The notes below the pieces were generated by a model that worked only from the letters and a program-made list of their open reading frames with translations, was not told the DNA's origin and did no database searches. 64,000 nt of DNA from assembly GCA_905210055.1 (NCBI GenBank), contig CAJLVH010000001.1, forward strand, positions 1 through 64,000, in the 5' to 3' direction. Origin of the DNA: an uncultured Enorma sp. Its GTDB lineage: Bacteria > Actinomycetota > Coriobacteriia > Coriobacteriales > Coriobacteriaceae. The position numbers were made by a program, and so were the translations under genes. Shown here piece by piece: positions 24,044-33,135 of the stretch; position 1 is the stretch's first letter, and the number at the start of each line of letters is the position of its first letter.

Positions 24044-25123
24044 CTATTCGTCGCCGAAGCTGATGCCGAGCGCCTTTGCTTCGCGCACGAGGTCGCTTTC
24101 CGGGTCGACGTACTTGAGCTTGCCGGCGACCTCTTCGAGCGGGATGCGCGTCATCTTGCGATCTACCTGGGCGATCATATAGCCATACTCGCCCGCCAGA
24201 CATCCGAGCGCCGCCTCGACGCCGCACTGCGTGGCGAAGATGCGATCCTGTGCATCGGGGATGCCGCCGCGCTGCGTGTGCCCCGGGATGGCAACGCGCG
24301 TCTCGCGACCCGTGCGGTCTTCGATCTCGCGCGCGATGTCATACACGATTGACGGACTTGTGCGCGCCGCGACCTTCTTCTTGTACTCCTTCTTGGAAAG
24401 GGCGGCGTCCTCTTTGGAGATGGCTCCCTCCGCGACGGCGAGGATGGCAAACCTGCCGCCTGCGGCGTCACGCTCTTCGATCGTTCGAATCACGTTGTCC
24501 ATGTTGTAGGGGATCTCGGGGATGAGGATGACGTCCGCGCCGCCGGCGACGCCCGCGTACAACGGGATCCAGCCCACCTTATGTCCCATAATCTCGACGA
24601 CGAACACGCGGCCGTGGCTCGACGCGGTGGTGTGGATGTCGTCGATGCACTTCGTGGCGATCTCGACGGCGCTCGTGAAGCCGAAGGTCATCTCGGTTCC
24701 CCACGTGTCGTTGTCGATCGTCTTGGGCAGCGCGATGACGTTGAGACCCTCCTGCGAGAGACGGTTTGCGGTCTTCGTGGAGCCGTTGCCACCCAACATG
24801 AAGAGGCAGTCAAGATGCAGCTGCTTGTACGTTTTGATCATGGCGGGAACCTTCTCCACGCCATCGGCCTCGGGAGTGTCGAGCAGCTTGAACGGGGTGC
24901 GGCTTGTGCCTAGGATGGTGCCGCCGCGCGTGAGGATGCCGCTGAAATCGTGGGGCTCCATCTTGCGATAGCGTCCGTAGATAAGACCCTGGTAGCCGTC
25001 TTCGAAGCCATAGATCTCCACGGACTCCTTGCTCTTATTGATGAGCGTCTTCACGATGCCGCGCATAGTGGCGTTGAGCGCCTGGCAATCGCCGCCGCTC
25101 GTGAGCAATCCGATTCGAAGCAT
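24044..25123 (-). CDS. pfkA: 6-phosphofructokinase
   Basis: A 359-residue phosphofructokinase, converting fructose 6-phosphate to the 1,6-bisphosphate in glycolysis. Seen: LTSGGDCQALNATMRG (phosphoryl-donor loop), GGNGST (111-116), PKTIDND (133-139, catalytic Asp137) and a metal/substrate MGHKVGW-type loop (EIMGHKVGWI). The donor site combines Gly in GGNGS with Lys134 in PKTIDND. Gly at the first position goes with ATP use, Lys at the second with the pyrophosphate-type and actinobacterial ATP enzymes, so ATP is the likelier donor but not certain. It is single and divergent from the aminotransferase. Confidence 0.92.
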   Translation of the reverse strand: MLRIGLLTSGGDCQALNATMRGIVKTLINKSKESVEIYGFEDGYQGLIYGRYRKMEPHDFSGILTRGGTILGTSRTPFKLLDTPEADGVEKVPAMIKTYKQLHLDCLFMLGGNGSTKTANRLSQEGLNVIALPKTIDNDTWGTEMTFGFTSAVEIATKCIDDIHTTASSHGRVFVVEIMGHKVGWIPLYAGVAGGADVILIPEIPYNMDNVIRTIEERDAAGGRFAILAVAEGAISKEDAALSKKEYKKKVAARTSPSIVYDIAREIEDRTGRETRVAIPGHTQRGGIPDAQDRIFATQCGVEAALGCLAGEYGYMIAQVDRKMTRIPLEEVAGKLKYVDPESDLVREAKALGISFGDE

Positions 25124-25306
25124 GTGTCCCCCTCGTTTTCGTGCTGAGGTATTCCTAACATATTAGTGTACTACGGCATGGAGAACCCACGTGGCAGACT
25201 CGTGTCGAACTGTGGGGTTTAACCTCCGCAGGATGCGCTTTCCTCTCGACATGGGCGCTCCCTGCGAGTAGTCTGGGCATAACCGCTGTCGTTAGGAGGT
25301 CTTACC

Positions 25307-26425
25307 ATGAAGATCAAGACCATCGGCGTCGAGGACTGGCTCAACGTGCACGAGAAGAGTGCGACGGTGGATATCGCGCAGTCTACGATTGCCTCGCTCA
25401 CCATGGATGAGATTCTGAAGCTCGATGGCTCGGATGGCCAGGGTTTCTACGAGCAACTCGGGCGCGAGAAAATGAATTACGGTTGGATTGAGGGATCGCC
25501 GGACTTCAAGCAGGAGGTCGCTAGCCTGTATCAAAACGTGGATCCAGAAAACGTACTCCAAGCGAACGGTGCCACCGGCGCGAACTTGCTCGCCCTCATG
25601 ACCCTTGTGGAGCCCGGCGACCACGTGATCGCAGAGTATCCCACGTACCAGTCGCTGTATGAGATCCCCCGCACGCTCGGCGCGGAGGTGGAGTACTGGC
25701 ACATCAAGGAGGAGCTGGGCTGGCAGCCCGACATCGCCGAGCTCGAGCGGCTCGTGCGGCCGAACACGAAGCTCATCTGCATCAACAACGCGTCGAACCC
25801 GCTCGGCACGGTGCTTTCGCGCGAGATGCTCGAGCAGATCGTCGAGATCGCGCAGTCGGTAGGGGCGTACGTGCTTTCCGACGAAGTCTATCTGCCGCTC
25901 GAAGATACCGAGAGTTTCGTGTCGATGGCAGACCTGTACGACCGCGCTGTCGTGACGAACAGCATCTCGAAAACGTATTCGGTCCCCGCAGCGCGCATCG
26001 GCTGGACGGTGTCGAATGCAGAGGTGGCCAACCGCATCCGCACGTACCGCGACTACACGCTCATCTGCGGCGGCATCTTCAACGACGCGCTTGCCGTGCA
26101 TGTGCTCCGCAACCGCGAGTGCATTCTGGAACGGAACCGCGCCATCGTCTTCGGGAACCGCGCTATCGCACAGGCGTGGGTGGACGAGGAGCCGCGCGTG
26201 CGCTGGGTGGCGCCGAAGGGCGTGTCGACCTCGTACATCCAGTTCGACATTCCTATGAACGACGAGGAGTTCTGCCTGAAGCTTTTGCACGAGCGCGGTG
26301 TGCTGCTCGTGCCGGGCAGCCGTTTCGAGCTGCCGTGCGGCGCGCGTCTGGGTTATTGCGCGCCCAAGGAGACGCTCCGCGAGGGGCTCACGCTGCTCTC
26401 GCAGGCGCTGCACGAGTTCGATTAG
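25307..26425 (+). CDS. Pyridoxal-phosphate aminotransferase, class I/II
   Basis: A 372-residue fold-type I enzyme. The PLP lysine is Lys222 in TNSISKTYSVPAARIGW, with Asp192 in VLSDEVYLPL, Tyr114 in AEYPTYQSLYEI and a variant NNASNPLG substrate loop. The N-terminus (VHEKSATVDIAQSTIASLT) is of the kind seen in capreomycidine-synthase-like and aspartate-aminotransferase-like subfamilies. ATG at 25307 has AGGAGG upstream. It is convergent with DXS, with only 9 bp between the stops. The amino donor and acceptor cannot be named. Confidence 0.85.
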   Translation: MKIKTIGVEDWLNVHEKSATVDIAQSTIASLTMDEILKLDGSDGQGFYEQLGREKMNYGWIEGSPDFKQEVASLYQNVDPENVLQANGATGANLLALMTLVEPGDHVIAEYPTYQSLYEIPRTLGAEVEYWHIKEELGWQPDIAELERLVRPNTKLICINNASNPLGTVLSREMLEQIVEIAQSVGAYVLSDEVYLPLEDTESFVSMADLYDRAVVTNSISKTYSVPAARIGWTVSNAEVANRIRTYRDYTLICGGIFNDALAVHVLRNRECILERNRAIVFGNRAIAQAWVDEEPRVRWVAPKGVSTSYIQFDIPMNDEEFCLKLLHERGVLLVPGSRFELPCGARLGYCAPKETLREGLTLLSQALHEFD

Positions 26426-26434
26426 GGTCGAAGG

Positions 26435-28219
26435 CTACGCGCGAAGCAGCTTCAGGGTATCGTTCGCGATGCCCTCGACGGTGATGCTGCAACTCGCAAG
26501 GAGTTCCTGCGGGTCGAAGCGGTCGGGGAAGCCCTTGGGGATGCCGTAGCAGCGCGTGCGTATGCCGCTTGCGCCCAGGAAGCGCGCGACCTTCTCACCC
26601 CAGCCACCCTCGAGCACACCGTCCTCGAGGGTGATGATCGTGTGGTGCCGCTCGGGTAACGCGCGCAGGAGCGCCTCGTCGAGCTCCGTGGCGTAGCGCG
26701 GGTTCACGAGCGTCGCCTGCACGCCGTGTTCAGCGAGGTCGTCCGCCACGCGCTCGCCCAAGCCAAAGAATCCGCCGAGTGCGAGGATCGCAACGTCCTC
26801 GCCTTTGCGAACAACCTGGTAAGAGGGCGTATCGAATACCGCGTTGTTTGCGGGCGCGAGCTCCGGGCGCGACGCGGGCGCACCGACGGGCATGCGAATC
26901 ACGACGGGGCGCTCGCGCTGGTCGAGCGACCAATCGAGCATCGCGAGGTATTCCTCCAGGCAGACGGGCGCGAGCACGCGGAGGTTCGGCAGGCTGCCGA
27001 GCATCGAGAGGTCAAAGTAATTGAGGTGCGTCTCGGCGTTCGCTCCGAAGACGGAAGCGCCGATGTCGATGATGGTCGCCGGCGCGCTGTTGAGGCAGAG
27101 GTCGTGCCACAGTTCATCGTACGCGCGCTGTAGGAAGGCTCCGTATACGCCGAAGACTGGCTTCGCGCCGCTCGCGGCAAGCGCCGCAGAGCAGGTGACC
27201 GCATGCTCCTCCGCGATGCCGACGTCCACGAACTGCGACCCGGCCTGCGCGCGGCGTTCGGGCGTGAAGCCGAGCACATAGGGCATGCCGGCGGTGATGG
27301 CAACGACGCGCTGGTCGCGCGCCATGCGCTCGAGGAGGTGGCGCGCGGTGAGGTCCGCATAACCGCCGGCCGGCACGTCGCCGCCGATAAGCTTGCGCTT
27401 CTCGCCGGTCTCAAGATCGAAGGGACCCACATGGTGCCAGAGCTCAGGTGCGCGCTCGGCGGGCGCGTAGCCAGCGCCCTTTTTGGTATGGATGTGCAGC
27501 ACCACGGGTCGATCCGTTCCGCGCAAGGATTCGAGCGCATCCACGAGTGCCTGTACGTCGTTTCCCGCTTCGACGTAGGTATAGCCGAAGCCCAGGGCTC
27601 GGAAGATATTCGATTCCGCGGCGCCGTGCGTGGCGCGTAGCTCGGCGAGGGTGCCATAGATGCCGCCGTGGTTTTCGGCGATGGACTGGTCGTTATCGTT
27701 CACGACGATGATAATGCCGCTGCCCAGTACCGCAGCGTTGTCGAGGCCCTCGAATGCGAGGCCGCCGGAAAGCGAGCCGTCGCCGATGACCGCGACGACG
27801 TCGTAGTGCTCGCCGGCGAGGTCGCGGGCTTTCGCGAGGCCGCAGGCAAGGCTCACCGAGGTCGAGGTGTGGCCGATAGAGAAGAGGTCGTGTTCAGATT
27901 CGCGCGGGCTCAAGAAGCCAGAGACCGTGCCGAACGCTTTGGGGTCGAGGTAGGCCGCGGCGCGTCCGGTGAGTGCCTTATGCGCATAGCATTGGTGCGA
28001 GACGTCGAAGACGATCTTGTCGTGTGGGGAGTCGAACACGCGGTGCAGCGCGACGGTAAGCTCGATGACGCCGAGGTTGGGTGCGAGGTGCCCGCCGATG
28101 GCGGAGGCGTTCGCAAGGATCGCGTCGCGCAGTTCGGCGCAGAGCTTCGGCAAGTCCTCCGCGGGAAGAGCGTGCACGTCATGCGGCGACGAGATATGTT
28201 CGAGAACCTTGCTACGCAC
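26435..28219 (-). CDS. dxs: 1-deoxy-D-xylulose-5-phosphate synthase
   Basis: A 594-residue thiamine-diphosphate enzyme joining pyruvate and glyceraldehyde 3-phosphate, the entry step of the MEP isoprenoid pathway and a supply for B1 and B6. Seen: FDVSHQCYAHKALTG, SIGHTSTSVSLACGLA, the ThDP motif GDGSLSGGLAFEGLDNA (146-162) with NDNDQSI, catalytic Glu in DVGIAEEHAV, and a transketolase C domain ending ITVEGIAND. The frame is open for 65 codons upstream but without homology; GTG at 28219 aligns with the usual beginning (LEHISSPHDVHALPAEDLP). The ribosome binding site there is weak. The protein is a little shorter than typical. Confidence 0.9.
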   Translation of the reverse strand: MRSKVLEHISSPHDVHALPAEDLPKLCAELRDAILANASAIGGHLAPNLGVIELTVALHRVFDSPHDKIVFDVSHQCYAHKALTGRAAAYLDPKAFGTVSGFLSPRESEHDLFSIGHTSTSVSLACGLAKARDLAGEHYDVVAVIGDGSLSGGLAFEGLDNAAVLGSGIIIVVNDNDQSIAENHGGIYGTLAELRATHGAAESNIFRALGFGYTYVEAGNDVQALVDALESLRGTDRPVVLHIHTKKGAGYAPAERAPELWHHVGPFDLETGEKRKLIGGDVPAGGYADLTARHLLERMARDQRVVAITAGMPYVLGFTPERRAQAGSQFVDVGIAEEHAVTCSAALAASGAKPVFGVYGAFLQRAYDELWHDLCLNSAPATIIDIGASVFGANAETHLNYFDLSMLGSLPNLRVLAPVCLEEYLAMLDWSLDQRERPVVIRMPVGAPASRPELAPANNAVFDTPSYQVVRKGEDVAILALGGFFGLGERVADDLAEHGVQATLVNPRYATELDEALLRALPERHHTIITLEDGVLEGGWGEKVARFLGASGIRTRCYGIPKGFPDRFDPQELLASCSITVEGIANDTLKLLRA

Positions 28220-28471
28220 TTCGCACCTATCGTTATCGTCCGGGCGTTCTAAGCACCCCGGAGTGAATATACAGTGTCTCACATTCGCGTGGGCGAAATG
28301 TGGATGCTCTGCGATGCTGGACGAATGGCTCCGCGAATGGCGTGGGTCGCGCGATAGGCTACCGTGCCCAAGCTGCTTTTCAACGCAGTCTGATGCGCTG
28401 CTTGCAAAAGCCACCGCACGGCCGACGTCAAAACCCTGGGGTGCTGCAACCTGTCTGCTGGGACGGATGAT

Positions 28472-29380
28472 TTACCTGTTGCGACTGACGAGGGCGATGA
28501 CCAGGCTATCGGGCGCACCGCCGTCGCCTTTTTCAACATGTGCAGAAAGTTCCATGCCCATGGCGCGCGCGAGGTTTGCGGCAATGGCGAGTCCAAGGCC
28601 GCTGCCCGAGGAGTTGCGCGCGGAATCTGCCTGGTAGAATCGGTCAAAGAGCCGATCGGCATCGATGTGCGCTCCTGGGACGACGGCGTTGGCGAATTCG
28701 ATGCGGGTGGTTTTGTTTTCGCTGCGCACGGAGACGCGGGGCGCGTCTGCGCCATGGCGGAGGGCGTTTACGATGAGGTTGTCGAAGATGCGTGCCAGCG
28801 CGTCGCGGTCGGCGAGGATGGTCGTGCCTTCGGCGCACGAGATGCGGGGTTCCCAACCTCGAGCTTCAAATTCGGGGTAGTGCGCAAGCAGCGCCCGCTC
28901 GATTGCCGCCTCGACTTCAACCACCTCGGGCGTGAGCAAAAGGTCTGGATCGGTCGATTTCGTATAGGCGAAGAGCGCGTCGAGAAGCTCGGTCGTGCTG
29001 TCGATGCGTGCGGCGGCGGCATCGAGGTGGTGCGTGCGAACGTCGTCATCTGTTTCATCGAGTGCAAGCTGGAGATATCCTTTGGCACCTGTGAGCGGCG
29101 TGCGGATGTCGTGCGAGAGGGCGGAGAGGTCGCGTTGGAACTCCTCTTGGCTGCGCAGCGCCTCGATGCGCTCGCGTGAGGTCTCCTCGAGGCCGTCGTT
29201 GATCACCGAGGCAAGCTCGTGTATGCCGGGTGCGGGGGTTCCCGCGGTCACGCGGGCGTTGCTGTGCTTGTTGCGCGTGCGCAGGAACGTTGCGATGCGC
29301 TTGAGCTCGGTCGCGTAGAGGGCGGCGGCGATGAGGACACCGAGACCCATTCCGAGCGCGAGCATGGCGACAGCGAGCAT
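28472..29380 (-). CDS. Sensor histidine kinase of the ABC/two-component operon
   Basis: A 302-residue kinase with a single N-terminal transmembrane helix (about 2-22) and no outer sensor domain. The phosphoacceptor is His90 in ALSHDIRTPLTGAKGYLQLA. The ATPase domain has DNLIVNALRHG (N box), a weakened G1 region and GSGLGLAIAANLARAMG. It is the last gene of the run response regulator - ATPase - small peptide - permease - kinase. Kinases with little sensor domain often detect their ligand through the partner ABC transporter, which fits this operon. Confidence 0.88.
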   Translation of the reverse strand: MLAVAMLALGMGLGVLIAAALYATELKRIATFLRTRNKHSNARVTAGTPAPGIHELASVINDGLEETSRERIEALRSQEEFQRDLSALSHDIRTPLTGAKGYLQLALDETDDDVRTHHLDAAAARIDSTTELLDALFAYTKSTDPDLLLTPEVVEVEAAIERALLAHYPEFEARGWEPRISCAEGTTILADRDALARIFDNLIVNALRHGADAPRVSVRSENKTTRIEFANAVVPGAHIDADRLFDRFYQADSARNSSGSGLGLAIAANLARAMGMELSAHVEKGDGGAPDSLVIALVSRNR

Positions 29381-29507
29381 GCGCGCCTCCTTTGCGAACG
29401 ACGGGAAGCCATCCGTGCATGGACGGCGAGGGTGGGTGTTTGGGAAAGGGCGCCGGAATGAAGGTGATACCCCGGATCTGGTATCAGGGTATCACCTTCT
29501 CATAGGG

Positions 29508-30368
29508 TTACACGTCGCGCTTGCGGCAGATGACGAGGACGAGGGCGCTCGCTGCGGCGAGCCAGGGTAGGGGAGCCACGAGCGCCTGCGTGAAGCCGCC
29601 GCCGGGTAGCGCAGCACCGAGCGAGCCCCAGCCCTCAGCCATGCCCTGCGAACCGCCTGCGCTCAGCCACGACACGAGGTTCGAGGGCATCCAGCACACG
29701 AGCTCGCTCAGCGCGTCGGCGATGCCGATAAAGCCGGGCGCAAATGCTTGGATGAGGCCGGAAGTGAGCATGAGGCTCTCGGGCACGAGCGAACTGCACA
29801 GGCAGAACGCGGCGATGTAGCTCACGTGGGTGATGCGTGTCCCGTAGGCGATGATGAGCGAGAGCACGGAGAGAGCCCACGTGTTCAAACAGGTCGCGAC
29901 CGCCCAGCTCGCAAACGCGAGCGGTGTGTCCATCATCTCAAAGCGTCCGCCGATAGCCATGCACAGGATGAATAGCATGAGTGAGATCGCTACGAAGAAG
30001 ACAATGGTGACGATGCCCGCGAACACGATTCGCTCAGCGAAGTACGAGAGCTTGCCCGTGCGCGACGATACAATGTTCCGCACGAAGCCCTCTTTGAAGT
30101 CGCTGAGTACGTGTTCGACCATGAAGAAGCTGGCAATAAGCGGGAAGAGGTCGCCCAGCGCGCTGCCGAGCATGGCGCTGGGTGAGGCGAACGTCGTGAC
30201 GCTCGTGACCACGCCTGTGGAGAAGTCGAAACCGCCGGCAATCATCCACAGGACGATGTAGACGAGGAAGAACAGGACAGCGCACACGGCGAGGTACTGC
30301 CAGAACGCGCCGCGCAGGCCGCGAGGCCGAGTGATGCGATAGAGGTCGGCTTTCAGAAGATTCAACAT
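29508..30368 (-). CDS. ABC-2 permease (bacitracin/lantibiotic immunity-like)
   Basis: A 286-residue membrane protein with about six helices, starting MLNLLKADLYRITRPRG, the typical cytoplasmic beginning of BcrB/NukE-like permeases. ATG at 30368 has GGAG seven bases upstream; upstream in-frame sequence comes from the repeat at 30383 and is not homologous. It follows the 26-residue peptide gene and precedes the kinase. With the ATPase it probably expels or senses a membrane-active peptide. Confidence 0.85.
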   Translation of the reverse strand: MLNLLKADLYRITRPRGLRGAFWQYLAVCAVLFFLVYIVLWMIAGGFDFSTGVVTSVTTFASPSAMLGSALGDLFPLIASFFMVEHVLSDFKEGFVRNIVSSRTGKLSYFAERIVFAGIVTIVFFVAISLMLFILCMAIGGRFEMMDTPLAFASWAVATCLNTWALSVLSLIIAYGTRITHVSYIAAFCLCSSLVPESLMLTSGLIQAFAPGFIGIADALSELVCWMPSNLVSWLSAGGSQGMAEGWGSLGAALPGGGFTQALVAPLPWLAAASALVLVICRKRDV

Positions 30369-30382
30369 GGTAGCTCCATTCA

Positions 30383-30415
30383 TGTCCCAAAAAGGGACAG
30401 GTGCATTTTGGGACA
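30383..30415. repeat. GGGACAGGTGCATTTTGGGAC-type repeat
   Basis: TGTCCCAAAA and TTTTGGGACA are inverted arms around AGGGACAGGTGCA. A near-identical 33-bp copy lies at 51965-51997. It sits between the small peptide stop and the permease start. Similar sequences accompany REP-associated transposases in other bacteria, but no such gene is in this window. Confidence 0.8.
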
Positions 30416-30496
30416 TTAGCGACGACGACCCGTTGAGAGCAGGTACGCGATGGCGCCGATGAGCACGGCGTCGAGGATGAGACTCTCCATGGTCAT
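30416..30496 (-). CDS. 26-residue membrane peptide, translationally coupled
   Basis: A short frame, MTMESLILDAVLIGAIAYLL then STGRRR, ending TAA. Its ATG overlaps the TGA of the ABC ATPase gene as ATGA, the arrangement typical of coupled genes, with GAGG five bases before the ATG. It is a single hydrophobic helix with a basic Arg-Arg-Arg tail, so inner-membrane insertion with the tail in the cytoplasm is likely. It lies between the ATPase and permease genes of a peptide-sensing-type transporter, suggesting a small subunit or regulator of that transporter. It is too short for homology to prove anything. Confidence 0.6.
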   Translation of the reverse strand: MTMESLILDAVLIGAIAYLLSTGRRR

Positions 30497-31509
30497 CGCC
30501 TCGATTCGGCATGCGTGGACGAGGGTTCAGCATCCGCCCCCATGAGCTCGACGAAGTACTCTTCGAAGTCGCGCTCGAGCACGCTCAACTCAATGATGGT
30601 CTGGTTCGCCGCCGCGAGCACGCGGGAGACGTCCTCTGCCGCGGGTGCGCCCGTCGCTGCGGCATCGCTCGCTGCACCGCCGAAGGACGCTGCCGCGTGA
30701 CGCGCCCCGGCCATTCCGGTGATAACGATGCCGCCGTCCGGTTCCGCACGGAAGGCTGCGCCGGGCAGATGCTCCTCGAGAATGGCGAGGCTGCGCGCGG
30801 GATCGGTCGTCTTCACGCGCACGGAGCTCCCGCATGCGGCGTGTAGCTCATCCTCGGTAAACTCCTTGACCATATGCCCCGCGCGGATGACGCCGAAGCG
30901 CGTCGCCATGCGATTGAGCTGGTCGAGCACATGACTCGAGATAACCATCGTCACGCCGCGCTCGTGGTTGAGCCGCATGAGTGCACCGCGCAGCGCACGC
31001 GTCTCCTCGGGGTCGATGCCGTTGAAGGGCTCGTCGAGCAGGAGCAGATCGGGCGAGCCCACGAGCGCGAGCGCGAGTCCCAGCCGCTGCTTCATGCCGA
31101 GGGAGAACTTCTTGGTCTTTCGCGGGTTCACGGGGTCGAGGCCGACGAGCTCCAGGAGCTCAATGCATTGTACGCGGGGGTTTACGACGCCGATGGAGAG
31201 TGCCTTCATCATGAGATTTTCGAATGCCGAGAAGTTCGGCAGCAGGCCGGGGTTTTCGATGAGGGCGCCGATGCGCGAGAATGTGCTGGAAAACGCAGGC
31301 GTGTTCTCGGCCTCGGTACCGAAGAGCTTCATCGAGCCCGCAGTGGGTGTGCTCAGGCCGGCGAGCATCTTCATGGTCGTGGATTTGCCGGCGCCGTTCT
31401 TGCCTACGAAGCCGTAGATATCGCCGCGGGCGACGCGCATGTCGAGACTGTCGACGGCACGCGTGGCGCCATACGACTTCGTGAGTCCGTGCGTCTCGAT
31501 GACGTTCAT
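30493..31509 (-). CDS. ABC transporter ATP-binding protein (BcrA-like)
   Basis: A 338-residue ATPase. Walker A is GKNGAGKST, signature FSLGMKQRLG, Walker B LLLLDEPFNGIDP and H-switch ISSHVLDQL. After the core, a C-terminal extension of about 110 residues holds an Ala/Gly-rich loop (HAAASFGGAASDAAATGAP) not usual in the family, then IIELSVLERDFEEYFVELMG, a common end of these ATPases. ATG at 31509 has AAAGGAA upstream. Its stop overlaps the start of the 26-residue peptide. Confidence 0.9.
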   Translation of the reverse strand: MNVIETHGLTKSYGATRAVDSLDMRVARGDIYGFVGKNGAGKSTTMKMLAGLSTPTAGSMKLFGTEAENTPAFSSTFSRIGALIENPGLLPNFSAFENLMMKALSIGVVNPRVQCIELLELVGLDPVNPRKTKKFSLGMKQRLGLALALVGSPDLLLLDEPFNGIDPEETRALRGALMRLNHERGVTMVISSHVLDQLNRMATRFGVIRAGHMVKEFTEDELHAACGSSVRVKTTDPARSLAILEEHLPGAAFRAEPDGGIVITGMAGARHAAASFGGAASDAAATGAPAAEDVSRVLAAANQTIIELSVLERDFEEYFVELMGADAEPSSTHAESRR

Positions 31510-31679
31510 GGCGAGTTCCTTTCTCGCAGGGGGTTCGTTCGTTGACTCACGAGTATGGAGCCCGATGTTTCAGCAACCATTGAGCAACATTAAAGAAAGT
31601 CTAAAGATGGGGGAGGTTGGTCTGCCGGAACCCCTGGAAAGACTTGACGTTTGGCTGTCCTGCTGGGAGTCTCCGATCC

Positions 31680-32438
31680 TTATTCTACGAGCTTGAAACC
31701 CATGCCCCAGACGGTCTTGATATAGTCGCTCGTACCAGAGGGCTTGAGTTTGGCGCGGATGTTTGAGACATGCACATTCACGGTATTATCGTCTGCTGCA
31801 TAGGCCTCGCCCCATGCGCCCTCGAAGAGCTCTTGCTTGCTGAATACGCGTTTGGGGTGACGCATGAGCATCTCGACGATGTTGAATTCCGTGCGGGTGA
31901 GGTCGACGGGCGCGCCTGCGGCGGTGAACGTGCGCGCCTCGGCATCGAGCGTCCACGAGCGGAAGCGCAAAGACGGCGTTGCGCCCGCCGTGTTTGCCGC
32001 GCCCTCGCGCGCGATTTCCAGGCTTGCGCCATGACCTCGATGCCGCAGCTGCACCGCGACGCGCGCGGCAAGTTCATCGAGGTCAAACGGTTTCGTGAGG
32101 TAGTCGTCTGCACCGAGCTTCAAAAGGTCGATCTTGTCGGCGGTGTCGGTACGGGCAGAGATCACGACGATGGGCGTCTCGGCCGTGCGCTCGCGCACGA
32201 GTGCGGTGAGCTCCTCGCCGGTGAGACCGGGAAGCATGAGGTCGCAGATCACGAGGTCGAAGGGGAAGGCGGACGCGGGGGCGTCGTTCGTGGCCCCTGG
32301 TGTGCCGCCTATCAGCAGCCGCGCCTCCGATCCGGAATATGCCTGCATGCACGCGTAGCCCTCGCGAGTGAGTCGCATGGCGACGATGGTGTTGATATCG
32401 GCATCGTCCTCGACGATGAGGATGCGGGGTTCGTTCAT
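31680..32438 (-). CDS. OmpR family response regulator
   Basis: A 252-residue regulator. The receiver domain has EDD near the start, the phosphorylated Asp in [14 protein letters not shown] and Lys in [13 protein letters not shown]. The winged-helix domain ends [25 protein letters not shown]. An Ala/Gly-rich insertion near residues 55-65 ([13 protein letters not shown]) and another in the linker are atypical but lie in loops. ATG at 32438 has GAGAG upstream. It probably pairs with the kinase at 28472 at the other end of the operon and controls the 170-bp gap before the ATPase gene. Confidence 0.9.
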   Translation of the reverse strand: MNEPRILIVEDDADINTIVAMRLTREGYACMQAYSGSEARLLIGGTPGATNDAPASAFPFDLVICDLMLPGLTGEELTALVRERTAETPIVVISARTDTADKIDLLKLGADDYLTKPFDLDELAARVAVQLRHRGHGASLEIAREGAANTAGATPSLRFRSWTLDAEARTFTAAGAPVDLTRTEFNIVEMLMRHPKRVFSKQELFEGAWGEAYAADDNTVNVHVSNIRAKLKPSGTSDYIKTVWGMGFKLVE

Positions 32439-32556
32439 GCGGGCGCTCTCTTCGAATGATGAAAAACAGCCTGTTTGGATTTTATCATTCAGTATACTGG
32501 TGGAATCGGTTCCGGCGGGATGTCGGACGCAGGCTACGAGCAAAGGGATGCACACG

Positions 32557-33135
32557 ATGGAAGAGCTCAAACAGCGTATCGTCCAAGAAGGCACCGTGAA
32601 GGAGGGGAACGTCCTCAAAGTCGACGCGTTCCTCAACCACCAGTGCGACGTGGAGCTATTCGACCATATGGGCGCCGAATGGGCGCGCCTGTTCGCCGAC
32701 AAGCAGGTCGACAAGATCTTGACCATCGAGGCTTCGGGCATCGGCATCGCGTGTGTGGCGGCGCAGCACTTCGGAAACGTCCCCGTGGTATTCGCGAAGA
32801 AATATCAGTCCATCAACCTCGACGGCGAGCAGTACGCCACGTCGATCCATTCCTTCACCAAGCAGAAGGATTTTCACGTGATCGTAGGCAAGCGCTTTTT
32901 GAACGAGGGGGAGCACGTACTCATCATCGATGACTTCTTGGCGAACGGCTGCGCGCTGAACGGCCTCATCGAGCTCTGCGAAGCGGCGGGCGTCATCGTG
33001 GAGGGTATCGGCATCGCCATCGAGAAGGGCTTCCAGGGTGGCGGCGATAGTCTGCGCGAGCGCGGCTACGACCTCCAGTCGCTCGCTATCGTTGAATCCA
33101 TGGATCCCGAGACTGGTGAGGTGCAGTTCCGATAA
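32557..33135 (+). CDS. xpt: Xanthine phosphoribosyltransferase
   Basis: A 192-residue purine-salvage enzyme making XMP from xanthine and PRPP. The PRPP motif is [11 protein letters not shown] (121-131), and [20 protein letters not shown] matches the xanthine-specific region of Xpt. Length fits. ATG at 32557 is chosen; an ATG three codons earlier overlaps the AAAGGGA ribosome binding site. A TATACT box is at 32493. The leader is too short for a guanine riboswitch. It overlaps the permease gene by one base (TAATG). Confidence 0.93.
   Translation: MEELKQRIVQEGTVKEGNVLKVDAFLNHQCDVELFDHMGAEWARLFADKQVDKILTIEASGIGIACVAAQHFGNVPVVFAKKYQSINLDGEQYATSIHSFTKQKDFHVIVGKRFLNEGEHVLIIDDFLANGCALNGLIELCEAAGVIVEGIGIAIEKGFQGGGDSLRERGYDLQSLAIVESMDPETGEVQFR

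Noticed and set aside
24044..25123. Pyrophosphate-dependent phosphofructokinase
   Set aside because: PKTIDND has the Lys seen in such enzymes, but GGNGS keeps the Gly typical of ATP use; the donor is left as probably ATP.
32439..32556. Purine riboswitch before xpt
   Set aside because: Only 118 bp are available, with a promoter box at 32493, and no three-way-junction motifs or terminator are visible.
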